DNA of 64,000 bases, from the NCBI RefSeq assembly GCF_019649055.1, contig NW_026570229.1:1426001-1490000 (forward strand). The letters are read 5' to 3'. The translations under genes and the position numbers were made by a program. The notes under the pieces are model-generated. The model did not search any database, was not told where the DNA came from, and saw only the letters and a list, made by a program, of their open reading frames with translations. Numbering within the stretch: the stretch's first letter is position 1; every line of letters begins with the position of its first letter. This DNA comes from Paramacrobiotus metropolitanus (lineage: Eukaryota; Tardigrada; Eutardigrada; Parachela; Macrobiotidae). Shown in pieces: positions 52,264-63,990 of this stretch.

Positions 52264-53102
52264 CATTAAAAGGTCAAATCTTGTTCGTATTAAATTTTCT
52301 TGGGGTTATCGTTTAGCAGCTTCTTCTGTACGCTCAATCTGCTACCGTATGAAAACGTAAAACGTTAGCTGCTATGGAAAACCATGGAAGCTGTTACTTA
52401 TGCAGAAGTTTGAGGTCATAATGTCATAAAAGTTGCAAAATAGCTCTCAATAATCCTATCATAACAGTCAGGCGTTTTCTGTTATGGAAAACGGTATCCA
52501 GTAGTGGATCGACTTTTTCGGGAGCTGACTAAGCTGTTCCTAAACTTGACTAAAGTTTCGTATCCTTGCGTATAGACGGCCAGACGGTCATGTTAATTTT
52601 GTTGTCACTGACATCTGAATGCAAGCCGGTGTATACTGGTACTCTACAACAAGATCATTTTTGCCGCAATGCTCCACAGGGGGGCTTTATGAGAAACGTA
52701 CGTCGTATAACCAGACCCCGGTAATGTCGTTGTCGTTGTTATAGACATGACTATCGTCTATCGTTGTATTGACATGACAAGCAATTGTCTTTGTACATGT
52801 ATCCGGAACGCTTGGTTATTTAACATCATTTATCGGCTTCACGAGACGCTTAGTTATTTAACATCATTTATCGGCTTCACGAGACCATGATTTAGGTATT
52901 CAGATTTTGTTTTTGACATTGTTCAGCAATAATTAATCCTTATTATTAATTACTAGTATTAGTATTCACGCGTGAGTTAGTATGATCGCTTTCTTATTTG
53001 GACATTTTGTCCTTCTTCCTTCTACTTGTGTCAAATGATTTCATGTCCAATCAAGAGAATCTTTAGTGCACAGTCCAGTGTTATCAAAATTTGAGTTTGG
53101 AG
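52264..53102. other. Gene-poor stretch
   Basis: No gene seen. The word gaggtcat(c/a)atgtcat occurs at about 52251 and again at about 52411, one copy inside the tip of foldback element 3 and one outside. Confidence 0.35.
52809..52884. repeat. 38-bp tandem duplication
   Basis: Two copies of cgctt(g/a)gttatttaacatc and the bases that follow (tttatcggcttcacgaga), differing at one base. Confidence 0.9.
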
Positions 53103-53630
53103 ATTCACTGTAGCCTGTAGGCCAAGTTCAGTTACTAATACTTTTCAGCTGAAATGGAAGCCGGAAGTTCAGCGTTCAGCAAGGCATTAACTCGCCACGT
53201 TGTATAACTTTAGCAGGTAAGCGATTACTTCACCAGGTAAGCCCTGTTCCGCTCACCAGTATGGATGGATGAGGTTAATAAACACTACACGCTAAGTTTT
53301 AATCGCCCGATATGTCTACCACGAACACGCACACATACCATTTCCTTGCCCTACAGACTACAGTGAATTATTTCGAAAGGCACTGTTGCCGGTAGGCCCA
53401 GCTCAATTATTAACGCTTTTCGCCTAAAATGCAAGCCGGAAGTTTTGCGTTCGGCGTGGCATTAACATTAACTCGTCACGTTGTATAACGTCTGCAGGAA
53501 AAGCCGATTACTTTACGAGATAGGCCCTGTTCCGCTCACTGGTATGGATGGATGATGTTGTCCGACACACGTATAGAAGTACGCTGAATTTCAGTCGCCT
53601 GAGGTGTCTACTTCGAACACGCGTACATAT
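53103..53630. repeat. Diverged tandem repeat of about 240-280 bp
   Basis: The block 53103-53335 aligns with 53385-53630. Shared landmarks are aagccggaagtt, then cacgttgtataac, ccctgttccgctcac and gtatggatggatga. The copies have clearly drifted apart. They lie just upstream of the secreted peptide gene and may act as its promoter region. Confidence 0.75.
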
Positions 53631-53789
53631 TAAGCACTTCCGCTTGCAACAGCTATTTAAATACTTGTACGGCTCTTTCGTGTTCTCAGTTGTGCATTGC
53701 GTTGGAGGAAACTACCCAATATTTTGTACGGTATCCACTAACATTGATATCTTATACAGTACTCTAATATTCTCGGATCAGCAACAACA

Positions 53790-54020
53790 ATGAAAGTTGG
53801 GGTTCTTTTCTTGATCGTCCTGGTGTTCACGGTTAATACTGCCCACTGTACGCGGCGTGGGGATCCAATAGGACTCAGGAGCGCCCCAAACGTTGACAAA
53901 ATCCTGATACCTAAAGCTAATGCAACGTCAGCTGGGAGTGGAAACGCAACAGTTGCCGGCGATCATCCTGGAGCAAGCCAAAAAGATGATGCTAAACCGC
54001 AGCGCGTTGCACAGTTCTGA
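53790..54020 (+). CDS. Small secreted peptide, 76 residues
   Basis: Single exon with a clear signal peptide (MKVGVLFLIVLVFTVNTAHC) and a hydrophilic mature part of about 56 residues (TRRGDPIGLRSAPNVDKI, then two NAT glycosylation sites and a Gly/Ser/Ala-rich tail). It has no cysteine after the signal peptide. The start follows aacaaca and an AATAAA lies 22 bases after the stop (54042-54047). Family unknown. The basic RR pair near the start of the mature part could be a prohormone cleavage site, which is speculative. Confidence 0.6.
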   Translation: MKVGVLFLIVLVFTVNTAHCTRRGDPIGLRSAPNVDKILIPKANATSAGSGNATVAGDHPGASQKDDAKPQRVAQF

Positions 54021-54041
54021 TGCGTTAAATGGTTCACCAGT

Positions 54042-54047
54042 AATAAA
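54042..54047 (+). terminator. Polyadenylation signal AATAAA
   Basis: AATAAA 22 bases after the stop of the secreted peptide gene. Confidence 0.5.
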
Positions 54048-54855
54048 ACATATTTGTAATACAGTTTACTTGCCAGCGTTTTTTATGCTGCATAGCACGA
54101 GCAAAGTCAGCGCACCATAGTTTTTTTCACGTGGGACAGTTTGGTCTTTATGCAATGGGATTATGGGTCATATGATAGCGTTTTGGCACAAAACTGAAGA
54201 GCCAATTAAAGAGCTACAGAAACCGTGTCTAGTAATAACTGAAGTTAATTCCAAGCAGAGAAGGTAGCGGGGAAATTCTAGGGAATTTTTAACCTTGTGT
54301 TACTTTGATTATCCGCAAAGGCGCCCTTTGTAATTGTCCAACATATCTGGGCGATTAATGAACGAGCAGGACACTTCCCATACACTTTTTAACGCGTCGG
54401 AAAACGCTAATTCAGATGCACACTGCCACACTCTCAGCGTTACTTTATTGGTTTATTAAAAAAAATTAGCAATTGTCAAACAAAAAAAATCATGCGCTAC
54501 ATCGTTTCATCACATAATACACTTTATCCACTTTCTTACCGATACAAAACTTTTCCTGAACACAATCGGCACTTTCAGCTATTTATTAGCAAATCTCACC
54601 GATTTCAACCCCATTCAGACTAATTAATGCAAGCAGAACCGTTGTTGCATTTAGCCAAAAATGCTTTAGATGAGAAAAGCAATTCGCACGATGACGTACG
54701 TTATAAGTAAGCACAAGCACAAGCTTGATACGCATGACCCGTCCATGGTTTTGGAAGAAAAGCGTGTACATATTACCAAAGTATTTACGGTCAACAAAAT
54801 GTGAGAGAGAAATAATTTTTATATTTCAAATAAGCCGGGTGAAGAGCACAACGCT
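54048..54855. other. Gap between convergent secreted-peptide and GPCR genes
   Basis: No coding exon. The complement of 54447-54453 contains AATAAA on the minus strand and might serve the GPCR gene, although it is about 400 bases past the stop. Confidence 0.35.
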
Positions 54856-55848
54856 TTATCCTACAACATCCATTTCGTGGGCCTCGTTCTTTTGTGCTGC
54901 TTGTACAGTTATTTGACGAGAGAAGACACGCCGGCAGCGGCTCCAGAGAGGGCATGCTCGCTGTCGGCAGAGGGAATTTATTTCCGCTTGGGTGATACAT
55001 ATGATCACTGGCTCACAGGCAATTGGAACCAAATACAAGCACTCAGCGATTAACGTCAGTGTATCCGAATAATATTCGGGATGCATGATTACGATTATGG
55101 AATACACCTTGGAAAACGCCCAACAGACGCTCTCCAGAATGGACTCTAGTGTATAGAACAGAAACTTTCCTTTCTTCCGGGTGACCACTGATCCATCCGC
55201 TCTCCTCCTAATCGGTCGCTTATGCGTCCAGCGCCAATATAATACAAAGCCAAAAGCGGCGTTGTTAAAAATATATGGTATCAAATGTGCGATATAAGTA
55301 ATCGATTTGTAATATATATCCTTTTCAGCGTAATATGTGCAGATCGTAGAGCCGGCTGGCAGACTGGATGCTGTCCGGACGGTCTGTGGGACTCCGTAAG
55401 CATGGACAAAGACAAATAACAACCCAACAATCACCCGTGCTCTGGTCTGACTGCACAGCGTCCTATATTTGTGCGGTGTAACAATGGCAATTAGCCGATT
55501 AATGGATATGCCACAGTGGACATATAAAAGAAGGGACGGTAACACGGCCTTAGAGTACGACCAAGCCCAACAAAATTCCCATGAAAACGGCAGATCGTCC
55601 GCAATTATTGAATTGGCGATCTGAGTGACCGGAATCAGAATCATAACAAACAATACATTTGTTCCCAAGAGGCTCAGCAGGTGTATTCGGTAGGACGTAG
55701 CCGCAACATACCTATACGTTAAATAAAAAGCGGTCACATTTAATGCTGACAGTATCACAAGGATAATGATCCATAGAGAAACGAGACCGATCGCCGGTTG
55801 GGATGCCGGTGTGGTAGCGGTGTGGTTGCTGGAACTGTTGGCATCCAT
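54856..55848 (-). CDS. Rhodopsin-like orphan GPCR, single exon
   Basis: The start is put at 55848 (MDANSSSNHT, context CAACCATGG). An ATG 19 codons upstream is possible but has poor context. The product has 330 residues. The N-terminus has glycosylation sites NSS and NHT. Seven hydrophobic segments follow, with a cysteine before helix 3 (EFCWAW) and one in loop 2 (TICTYY) that could form the usual disulfide. The helix-3 end reads SINRLIAIVTPHKYR, so DRY is NRL. Helix 7 has CEPVIICI where NPxxY is expected. A basic loop precedes helix 6 (HKRPIRRRADG, TRKKGK) and the tail has several cysteines. Ligand unknown. Odd motifs suggest a lineage-specific chemoreceptor-like member rather than a classical amine or peptide receptor. 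Confidence 0.85.
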   Translation of the reverse strand: MDANSSSNHTATTPASQPAIGLVSLWIIILVILSALNVTAFYLTYRYVAATSYRIHLLSLLGTNVLFVMILIPVTQIANSIIADDLPFSWEFCWAWSYSKAVLPSLLLYVHCGISINRLIAIVTPHKYRTLCSQTRARVIVGLLFVFVHAYGVPQTVRTASSLPAGSTICTYYAEKDIYYKSITYIAHLIPYIFNNAAFGFVLYWRWTHKRPIRRRADGSVVTRKKGKFLFYTLESILESVCWAFSKVYSIIVIMHPEYYSDTLTLIAECLYLVPIACEPVIICITQAEINSLCRQRACPLWSRCRRVFSRQITVQAAQKNEAHEMDVVG

Positions 55849-55905
55849 GGTTGATAACTTGATTGCTGGGGTACCGCACAGAATAAGATTATTAATTCCT
55901 AACAA

Positions 55906-57641
55906 TTTCTAGCGGGAAAACAGCCAGAAAGTTCTTTCAGCCGTTGTCTGAGTTACTGCAGCTGCAATGGGGAAGATGAAAGTTATCGGAGCGATATTCG
56001 ACCGGGAAGAGCGTTCAGAGAATCAACCATATTGGAAAATTTTTTACGTTCATTACACAGACCGTCTAATTTGAGTTAGGTAGCCTACGACAAACAAGGA
56101 CGATGACAGGCAGCTTGAAATGCCGAGAATTCATAATCAAGTATGGATTGATGGCAAGGGGCATGTTTAGCGGAAATATCAACCCAATCTTCCTTTGTAA
56201 ACATTTACTCTTTACATCCCTAGCAAGAAACGATCGCACTTTGTGAATAATTTATTGGATTGGATATCCAAGTAATCCAGCTACTACTCGGGTAGCTTTT
56301 CTTCAACCCGAAGGATTTTGACAGCGGTGTTATACAAACAATAAAGTACGATAATTACAAACTGGGGTTATTATTTCGCCACAATTACATTATTATATTC
56401 CGGTATGAAAATTATTTGGCTGCGTTTGCGTCCGCTGCGCTAATTCCATGACGATATATATAAAAACAACTATCACAAATCATGATCGTATTAAAATACG
56501 TATATCCCTAAACGGACATGCGCGTAGAAGTATCCAACGTAAACAGGAATGAAAATGAAACTTCACAGTTCTGCAATCTCATAAAATTCCACAGCGACAA
56601 TCAGCAAATTAGTTAGAATGTAAATTTTCAACCCTAGTGCCAAAAGCCGGCAAACTTATTGAAAATTTCGAGAAAGCCGCAGGAGATAAATCTTTACAAC
56701 TGACCAACATTTTGGACGAATAAATTTTAGCCAGAACTATTATTCGGCACACGAATATACAAATCCCAGCCAGACATTAGTGCGCCCACTACTGTAGAGT
56801 CTGGAAGAAAAGCGACAACATTTTCTGTCGCATTTCGATAAGAATGTAGCAAAACTTAAATGAATCCATCATAAGAGACATGCCCGCAGACGTCTTGGTC
56901 TTCCGCAGGTTTTGCTCCGTTTTTAACGCTTGTAGACTTTTAGTTATCAAGCATGCCCTGCATTTTGACGATTTTGACCTCCAAAACTTTTTTCTTGGCA
57001 CCTTACCGTGGGAAGGAGTAGAGTTTCCAGACTGCCAGTAGGCCGGTAACATTACAAATCGCGAAACATCATTTTATCACGATAAAAAAATTTTGACTCC
57101 TATCAGGTTTTCTCTCTTGTAATATAGCATTTGTATCGACTCCATCGAGGGAGTTCCAGCAGTGGCCAGCACAACTGGAAATATCTTTCCCAACCTTTAA
57201 TCTGATATGCGGACAAGCAGATATACCATGCGTGAAACCCTTATAATAATCCAGTCAGATTTTGACGTTGTATATTAAGCAAAGAAACAGTTTTTAGCAG
57301 CGGCGTATGCAAACTTTAACTTAGGATCGAATCGATACGAGTACCGCGGCTTCAGTGAGGCACTGCGGGGCACGATGGAAGGGTAAATAGATTCTTTTGT
57401 TGTACGTTTCGTATTTCTTTCCTTATTTTGTGCATTGACTAACGATTTGACCAAGAAAGCTAGTGAGAATACTGAAGAACTGGAATCAAGCGCCATCACA
57501 AGATCTCTTTTACGGGAGGACGGCCTGGGTAATCGGCATACTGATTGAACGAGAACATTGTCTAGGCATGGATAAAGCCGGTTTCAAATGAAGTTTTCTA
57601 TAAACTAAATTCTTTCTAACCGCACTACATGTATATGCGCT
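55906..57641. other. Gene-poor stretch between the GPCR and GC4
   Basis: No supported gene. Two minus-strand frames (57275-57499, starting MMALDSSSSVFSLAFLV, and 56789-57052) have no corroborating signal. The first could be a weak signal peptide. Confidence 0.35.
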
Positions 57642-60600
57642 TTATGCACATGATGATCCAGTCAGCCAATATGTGATCATATCACCACGGCCTTTGATTT
57701 GCTGCAAGCCCCGAAGTTCAACAACATAACCATGCTCGTCAAATTCTGGCAAAAGTGCAGCGGAAGCGCAGCTGAGGTGGATCCGTCCCGGCAGTCCCTG
57801 GCTGCACATTCGCGATGCCACATTGATCGTGTCTCCAAACCTGTAACGCACTGAGTTCGGTTAATGCTTGGCACTCTTTCCAAAACGGTTGCGGCTGTAA
57901 GGAGACGTACAAACAGTAACGAGGTCTTTTCATTCCGATGACTCCGGCGGCACATGGGCCTACAGCATTAGGGTTGTCAGTCAGGTCGCCACTCAGACTG
58001 GCACGTCTCTATAATGAAAAGTTACTGTGCAACCTGAATGCAGTCCCAGCATAATGCGCAACTCGTCTGGTAGACCGAGCGACGGCAGCAGCTGCCGCAG
58101 TCGCAAGGCGAAATCGGCAATTCGTCTGACATGTTCCGAGCCGATACGGTTTGGTAATCCACTGGCGACCTGCAATTCAGCCGTACTGGGTTCTTCGAAA
58201 AATTATCACTCATACTGCGGCATCCAATGTTCTAAAGCGCCATCAGCGCTACTTCTTCCGCCCGTGACCTTATGTATGTAATTTATGATGTATGAATATA
58301 CCACATGTATAAATAATTCATGCTAACAGCATGTAGGTTATTACTAAAATCCGAAGCCGATGCACAATATGTAAGGTTTAAAAAGGAACAGAAAAAAATT
58401 ATTAATTAAGACGAGACATTGACCTTCGTGCTTACCAGAAAAGAATCAGATACAGCTTCGACTTTGTACACGTCGCACACGGTAGATGACACGTCCATGA
58501 AATCCTCCACTACAGACATAACGGCAATTAACCGTTCTGGAGATGCACCACGCGCGAAACCGGCAAACCCATCCAGCTGGGAAAATATTATGGTCACACA
58601 GTCAAAAAGTTCGGGCGCGACGAAGCGCCCGGTCCGCAGAGTGTCCACGATTTCCCTATAATACAACATAGGTGCGTATTGCTGGTAGTGGTAGCAGACA
58701 TAATTTTAATTAAGGCAGCAATATACTTTGGCAAGAACTGGCTGACCAGTTCATCACAGCGCCGCCGTGCGTCCCGCAGCGCTTTGGTCCGCAGGATCAC
58801 GTCCAGCTCCAACTGATTGGAATATAAACGCAACCGCTGGTAAACTTTATCGAAAAGTTTATACTGATTCATCTCCGGCGCTAGCAGCGGCGACAGCTCG
58901 CGCAGTTGTGAGCGCAGCTGCTTGATACTCGGTCGATCCTCGGGAAGTTTGCTTAGACAGTTATGAATCACACTGGCCAGTTCGGCGATCTCCATAAAAT
59001 CCACCGCAGCAATCAGCGGATTATGCAGGGTGTATTCTGTACTTACAACGGTCGCAGTGCCTAAAATTATTTTTGAGATAAAAATAAATCGGCGAAATTC
59101 AAACGTTTGCAGTTTACCGAACATGTCCTGCATTTTGCGGTATAACGATCCTGCAGTCAGAATGTCGTAGAGAATCAATCCAGCGGAGAATATATCGACA
59201 GCCTGCATGGGCGTGACGGCGCTCTCTGATTGGTCGATTTCGTGCAGTTCTGGGACCATCCAGAAGAAGGGTTCCCAGCTGCAGTACATCGGACCACGGC
59301 AGTCCGTGATGTTCTCCACGGTTTCCAGCTGACTGCAAATCCGAGCGCTGGCGACGTTCATCAGCTTCAGCGTAAAATGCTTATCAATCCAGCAGTTGAA
59401 CGTACTTAACCGGCCATGATAATGCAGCCGCTAATGATGAACGAAATTTAATCCCTTTTCAAGTGAAAACCATTTTTTCTTACTAAATGAAGGAATAAGG
59501 CTTCTCGGCGCCGATCAATACCTCAAGGAAGTCCATAACGAAGGAGCTGGTGAACGTGAAATCCTTGCCGATGGCGCTGCAGCACACCTGAGGCAGGCTG
59601 CCACGTGGTGGACAGGCGAACACCACGAATACGTCACACCGGCCAGCACCGCGTCTCCCAATGCTTAGTCCATAAAATTGCCCGATATTCTGGTGTTCGA
59701 TACGCCGCAGCTGCAAATGGCATCTTCTGTCATTATTCGCTGCTCTACAGTAGCAGTCTTAAAGTAAAACCGTCTTTCGAGCAAAAACCGTAAAACCGTC
59801 TTACTTTTTTAAATAGCTTGAGTAAATTGTAATTCTTGGAGATATCGTTGAAATGTAACGCGACTCCTCCGCGTGTACACGGAAAGCACACTGCTGCTTT
59901 CCCGTGTAGCGCTACGAATCGCATCGTTGCCTCCTGTCAGGGAAATGGTTCGTGATTCAACTTTGGCTGCTTACTAGTGGCTACTGCTTACTTGCTGCTT
60001 ACTAGTTGCTTTACATCATTAATTTAGGACAATGCTTTGGACCGTTTCAAAGCTAGCTTTACCGCTTTAAAAGAATCCGAATCAGACTCAGTGTGCAGTT
60101 GGCCCGTAAATAGCGACGAAGCGTTGGAGCGAAAGTAGGATGTTGCTTTTACATCGTCCAGATGCAGCTGCCACCACGGATCGTGCAATAGTCTTTCGGC
60201 TTCTTTCTGCTTATTATACCTGCATTTTTTATAACTCAGTTTCAGAGTAAGTCGTCCTTTTTACTATCAGAATTATCTCCATCGCTTACCGCCAATAAAA
60301 TACACCGAAGGTTCCACCAACGACCGCTATTCCCAGACAAGTAGAAACGATGATCCACAACGATTCGTTACCTAAACAAGGAGCCTTTTTTTTCAAAATC
60401 TTTATTAAGGAAATTGTGAAGTATTTAGTACGTAGCAATACATAGACTTTGATAATACAAATCATTTCAAGCGTACTCTTCAAACATTTGTTCTTCAAAT
60501 ATCCGCACACCGGTTCGTTTGGTGGTGGAAATGCTGTACGCGCACTGGCCCATTCCGTTAAATGCGCTACCTCGTTCAGAGTGTCCTGTACGCCCGCCTT

Positions 60601-61745
60601 CGTTAGCAGCGTCTGAAATTGAGCCGTTAAAATATAATCATTATGTTAACAATTTTTTGTACCAGCGTACTGTACGAATGCCCGATGACGTAAAGTAAGT
60701 AACGGCAAGATCCGTACGTCGTTGTCCCGTGCTGTCTACGTAGAGACTACCGTATTCATCAGTGTAGGTGTGATTGGGGAAGAGCCGCGCTAATGCTTTT
60801 CCATCCTGATAATCCATATCATCCGCTCGGGAAAGCGATTCATTGATGAGCTAAGAAAATATCGGATAATTATTTACAACCAGGGCGGTTACGTCATAAG
60901 CACAGCAGATACAGCAGGACCGTATTTTGTAGATATACCGTAGACAAAAAAGCGCTAAACTGGTTGCGTTTATACTGTATCATGCCTTTTCCACAACGTG
61001 AATACACGTAAACTCTTCATAGCGCCGCATTAAGAGATTTTCTTACCGACGTGGTAGCCACAACTGCCCAGTAGCTGCTAACAAGGTTCGGAAAGTTCTG
61101 TGAAACCAGACAAACACCTACTTAAAGATGTCATGGTTTTACCGCATTTTGTTACTGCCAGTGAATGTTATATGACGCTTTTGAACTTTTAGTGAACAAT
61201 AACCTGATCTGAGATATTGTAGGTAAGATTATAATCCCGTGCGGAGCGGCGAATAAGCTCCGTACCCAGCTGCAGGTTGGGTGGTACGTCGATGTATTTT
61301 GGCTGGACGAGCAGCAGCGATTGGTACGCCCGAAAGACGATCTACGTACAATCCTGCACATACACGATCACGGCAAATACTCATGCCTTTTGTTAAGGTG
61401 GTCATACCTGGTCATTTTCGTCGTTGTGCTGCCAGTTGAAATCACCCAGGACCGGTTTATTATGCATGGTTTCCAGAGCCATGTACACCTAATGCGTGTC
61501 ACATATTTAACCACTAAGCTAAATACTGGATAATCACACTCGCAAACTGGTCTTTCAACTATTCAACGGTTCTTTATTGCTTACGTATTCCCCATCGGTC
61601 ATGCCCATTCTCTCTGCTGTAATCTGAAAAAGGTAAACTGATTGTACCAGAAAAACCGAGATCTAACTGTTAGTAAAAACGGGTTTTCTAATTGGATTAC
61701 CAGAAGTTCCCGTAGAAAGAAGGCGTGGCCGAAGAATATAACAAC
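57642..61745 (-). pseudogene. GC4: receptor guanylyl cyclase, 5' exons missing, stop in kinase-homology domain
   Basis: Same exon plan as GC1-GC3, read right to left. It begins with the exon encoding FFGHAFFLREL (about 61740) and continues through TAERMGMTDGEY, ALETMHNKPVLGDFNW, VFRAYQSLLLVQP and LINESLSRADDMDYQDG to PPPNEPVCGYLKNKC (about 60480). The membrane helix (LWIIVSTCLGIAVVGGTFG) is near 60370-60290, the kinase-homology domain 60215-59110, the linker 59070-58725 and the cyclase 58669-57642 (FSQLDGF, Gln at 58577-58579; FGDTINVASRM). Exons 1-3 (signal peptide and NPTWIAVNDF segment) are absent; the 90-bp satellite begins about 400 bases upstream. TAG at 59431-59433 replaces the Ser codon in HHSRLHYHG. 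Other exons remain open, so loss looks recent. Confidence 0.85.
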
Positions 61746-62139
61746 TACATTACAAGCAAAATATATTGTCACCAGAACTTGCTTATCGAATAGCTAACGG
61801 TAAAGAATGAGATCAGTAACCCCATATAGGTAGCGTAGGTAATTTACGTACGCAATTTAAAACACAACTTGCATCAGCTGCAGTGCATCTCTTGTGAGCT
61901 AATCTGGGTTTATCTGTATCTGGTTTTAACAAGCAGTATCGTGAATGAGTCTTCCAGTTTATACTCAGCCATCAACAACAGTGTCAGGGCATGACGGCAG
62001 TTTTGGCGCTTGCCAGTTGCATGGGATGAGTTTTTTTAGATGAGCTGAACTGTTGAGATGAGTTAAACAGTCAGGCCTTAAATTAATCAAGACTCTGCCG
62101 CATTTGCACAGTCCGTCAAGGCTGCTGTCGAAATCTCTT
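61746..62139. other. Gap between GC4 remnant and satellite
   Basis: No trace of the missing GC4 exons 1-3. Ordinary non-coding sequence. Confidence 0.4.
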
Positions 62140-63990
62140 CAGGTATGCCAGGTATGATTTTTCCATATTTGCAGCATACGCACAGTTCTCCAAGGTGGCT
62201 GCTGAGGTGACTGTAAAATGTAGATTTGCCGGTTTTGATTTTCCCATATTCGCAGCATTCGTAGCGTTCGCCAAGGGTGCTTTGAAAGTCAACCAAAGTA
62301 AGCATATCCAAAGACATGCAAGGTCTGATTTTCCCATATTCGCAGCATTCGCAGCGTTCGCCAAGGGTGCTTTGAAAGTCAACCAAAGTAAGCATATCCA
62401 AAGATATGCGAAGTCTGATTTTCCCATATTCGCAGCACTCGCAGCGTTCGCCAAAGGTGCTTTGAAAGTCAACCAAAGTAAGCCTAGCTGAAGACATACC
62501 GGTTCTGATTTTCCCATATTCGCAGCATTCGCAGCGTTCGCCAAGGGTACTTTGAAAGTCAACCAAAGTAAGCCTAGCTGAAGACATATCGGTTCTGATT
62601 TTCCATATTCGCAGCATTCGCAGCGTTCGCCAAGGGTGCTTTGAAAGTCAACCAAAGTAAGCCTAGCTGAAGACATGCAAGGTCTGGTTTTCCCATATTC
62701 GCAGCATTCGCAGCGTTCGCCAAGGGTGCTTTGAAAGTCAACCAAAGTAACCATATCCAAAGACATTCAAGGTCTGATTTTCCCATATTCGCAGAATTCG
62801 CAGCGTTCGCCAAGGGTACTTTGAAAGTCAACCAAAGTAAGCATATCCAAAGACATGCAAGGCCTGATTTTCCCATATTCGCAGCATTCGCAGCGTTCGC
62901 CAAGGGTGCTTTGAAAGTCAACCAAAGTAAGCCCAGCTGAAGACATACCGGTTCTGGTTTTCCTATATTCGCAGCATTCGCAGCGTTCGCCAAGGGTGCT
63001 TTGAAAGTCAACCAAAGTAAGCATATCCAAAGACATGCAAGGCCTGATTTTCCCATATTCGCAGCATTCGCAGCGTTCGCCAAGGGTGCTTTGAGAGTCA
63101 ACCAAAGTAGGCATATCCAAAGACATGCCGGTTATGATTTTTCCATATTCGCAGCGTTCGCCAAGGGTACTTCAAAAGGCAGCTTAAGTAAGTTTAATCA
63201 AAGACATGGCGGTTCTGATTTTCCCATATTCGTAGCATTTGCAGCGTTCGCCAAGGGCACTTTAAAGCGCAGCCTAATTAAGTTTAACTAAAGGCTTGCC
63301 GGTTCTGATTTTCCCATATGCGCAGCATTCGCAGCGTTCTCCAAGAGAAATTTAAAGCGCAGACTAAGTACTTAAGCATTACCAAAGACTTGGCGGGTCT
63401 GATGTTCCCATATTTGCAGCATTTCGCAGCGTTTGCTAAGGGTGATGTTAAGGTCAGTCTATGTAGCCTAACCGTAGGCAGGCCGGGTCTGATTTTCGCA
63501 TTCTCGAAGCATTCGAACATTTTGCCAAGGGTTCGACTGCGGTCAGTCTAAATATCTGATTTGGTTCGGCGTATTCTCGGCATTTGCCGTGGCACTGTAC
63601 TCAGTGTACTGTTTACCATTGGTTTTGTCTATGTACAGTACGTAAGTATTGTACATAGACTGTACTGTACTGCCTTTTTTGGTAATTCAGTTTTGAGTAA
63701 GTTCAACGCGTTTACGTGCCCAGACTGTGACAGTAAGCATACCCAATGTCATGTCGGGTTTAATTTTCCCATATTTAACGGCATGCCAGGTTGAGTAGGT
63801 AGATTTCCGCAGCAATCGCAGTGTTCGAATAGGAAACCTTAAAAGTGTCTGAGTAAGCACACAACGGTATCCCGGGTTTAAGTTTCCCATATTTGCAACT
63901 TTCGCAGCAATCGCCAAGGGTACTACAAAGGTCAGTCTAAGTAAGCACACCCAATGGCTTGCTTTGTTTGATTTCTTTATTTTCGCAGAA
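62140..63990. repeat. 90-bp tandem repeat array (satellite)
   Basis: About 18-20 units. Near-identical 90-bp copies start at 62237, 62327, 62417, 62507 and so on to about 63130, each containing ttcccatattcgcagc, then gcgttcgccaagggtgc and aaagtcaaccaaagtaag. The remaining 28 bases come in two main versions (catatccaaagacatgcaa and cctagctgaagacatacc). Units decay on both sides, strongly after 63130. Because 90 is divisible by three, long frames stay open on both strands. I find no start, splice or domain evidence that any is used. The array runs to the window edge. Confidence 0.9.
63625..63661. repeat. Small inverted repeat inside the decayed array
   Basis: gtctatgtaca and its complement tgtacatagac are separated by about 15 bases. 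They could form a small hairpin. Confidence 0.6.

Noticed and set aside
62087-63126. Long minus-strand frames in the 90-bp array as a repetitive cysteine protein
   Set aside because: Openness follows from the 90-bp period and is seen in several frames on both strands; no signal peptide, splice or domain evidence.
62140-63990. CRISPR array
   Set aside because: Units are contiguous 90-mers without unique spacers and the genome is animal.
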